13,295 nucleotides of DNA. Source: JAMXLO01 sp041487355. GTDB taxonomy: Bacteria; Pseudomonadota; Alphaproteobacteria; Acetobacterales; Acetobacteraceae. Made by a program: the position numbers and the translations under genes. The DNA lies in NCBI GenBank assembly GCA_041487355.1, contig JBGPND010000146.1, positions 1 through 13,295 on the forward strand, given 5' to 3'. Position 1 is the first letter of the stretch. The number at the start of each line of letters is the position of its first letter. The notes beneath the pieces are model-generated. The model worked only from the letters and a program-made list of their open reading frames with translations. It had not been told where the DNA came from and made no database searches. Of this stretch, positions 13,252 to 13,295 are shown one piece after another.

Positions 13252-13295
13252 TCAGGCAGCCGGGTTGATGTCGAGTTTGCCGGCCAGCAGATAGA
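13252..13295 (-). CDS. Possible C-terminal end of a gene running off the window
   Basis: The minus strand reads YLLAGKLDINPAA and then TGA at 13252-13254, cut by the window edge. The text looks protein-like and its stop lies 36 bases ahead of the ATT discussed for the next frame. Thirteen residues are too few to name it; the end of a transposase is one thought, unsupported. Confidence 0.2.
   Translation of the reverse strand, partial: YLLAGKLDINPAA

Noticed and set aside
1..13295. tRNA genes or a CRISPR array
   Set aside because: No cloverleaf-compatible T-loop sequence and no regularly spaced repeat series was seen; the repeats present are pairs only.

Overview
The window looks like chromosome from a high-GC alphaproteobacterium, most likely in or near the Acetobacteraceae. 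This is inferred from the strong G/C third-position bias of the core genes, the NrdA ending in CLACQ, the ATP-cone-less NrdA form, and the mix of exosortase-sorted (PEP-CTERM) proteins with housekeeping genes. No RNA gene, CRISPR array or complete insertion sequence was found.

Layout. Bases 1-97 precede the first gene and hold nothing I can name. guaA (98-1687, +) is complete and converges with a VapBC-type toxin-antitoxin pair (1700-2376, -). The antitoxin has a nested inverted repeat directly in front of it. A class V aminotransferase of the serine/alanine-glyoxylate type (2537-3724, +) follows divergently. Right after its stop lies a frameshifted second copy of its last ~74 codons (3727-3949), the stub of a lost or duplicated paralogue.

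Bases 3950-8088 form a less GC-biased accessory block on the minus strand. It holds a decayed secreted-protein relic (about 4240-4710), two intact PEP-CTERM proteins (4709-5503 and 5697-6464), a small receiver-like protein without the phosphoacceptor Asp (6741-7088), and a LuxR-type regulator with an atypical receiver (7222-7944). The stretch 6594-6707, between the regulators and the PEP-CTERM genes, packs a tandem 11-bp repeat and three dyad symmetries. This makes it the best candidate control region for the block. The simplest reading is a regulated set of surface or exopolysaccharide-associated proteins with their own regulators, but no exosortase gene is in the window.

Bases 7945-8683 are mostly non-coding, with one doubtful small ORF. 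A Na+/phosphate-symporter-family protein with a PhoU-like tail (8684-10327, +) is followed by a compound palindromic repeat (10394-10475). A palindrome-rich leader then precedes nrdA (10689-12644, +), the catalytic subunit of class I ribonucleotide reductase. nrdB does not follow within the remaining 650 bases. Instead there is a lower-GC patch with a small ORF carrying an ideal ribosome binding site (12656-12871), a convergent protein-like frame without an ordinary start codon (12835-13215, -), and an inverted repeat pair. This patch looks recently acquired or rearranged.
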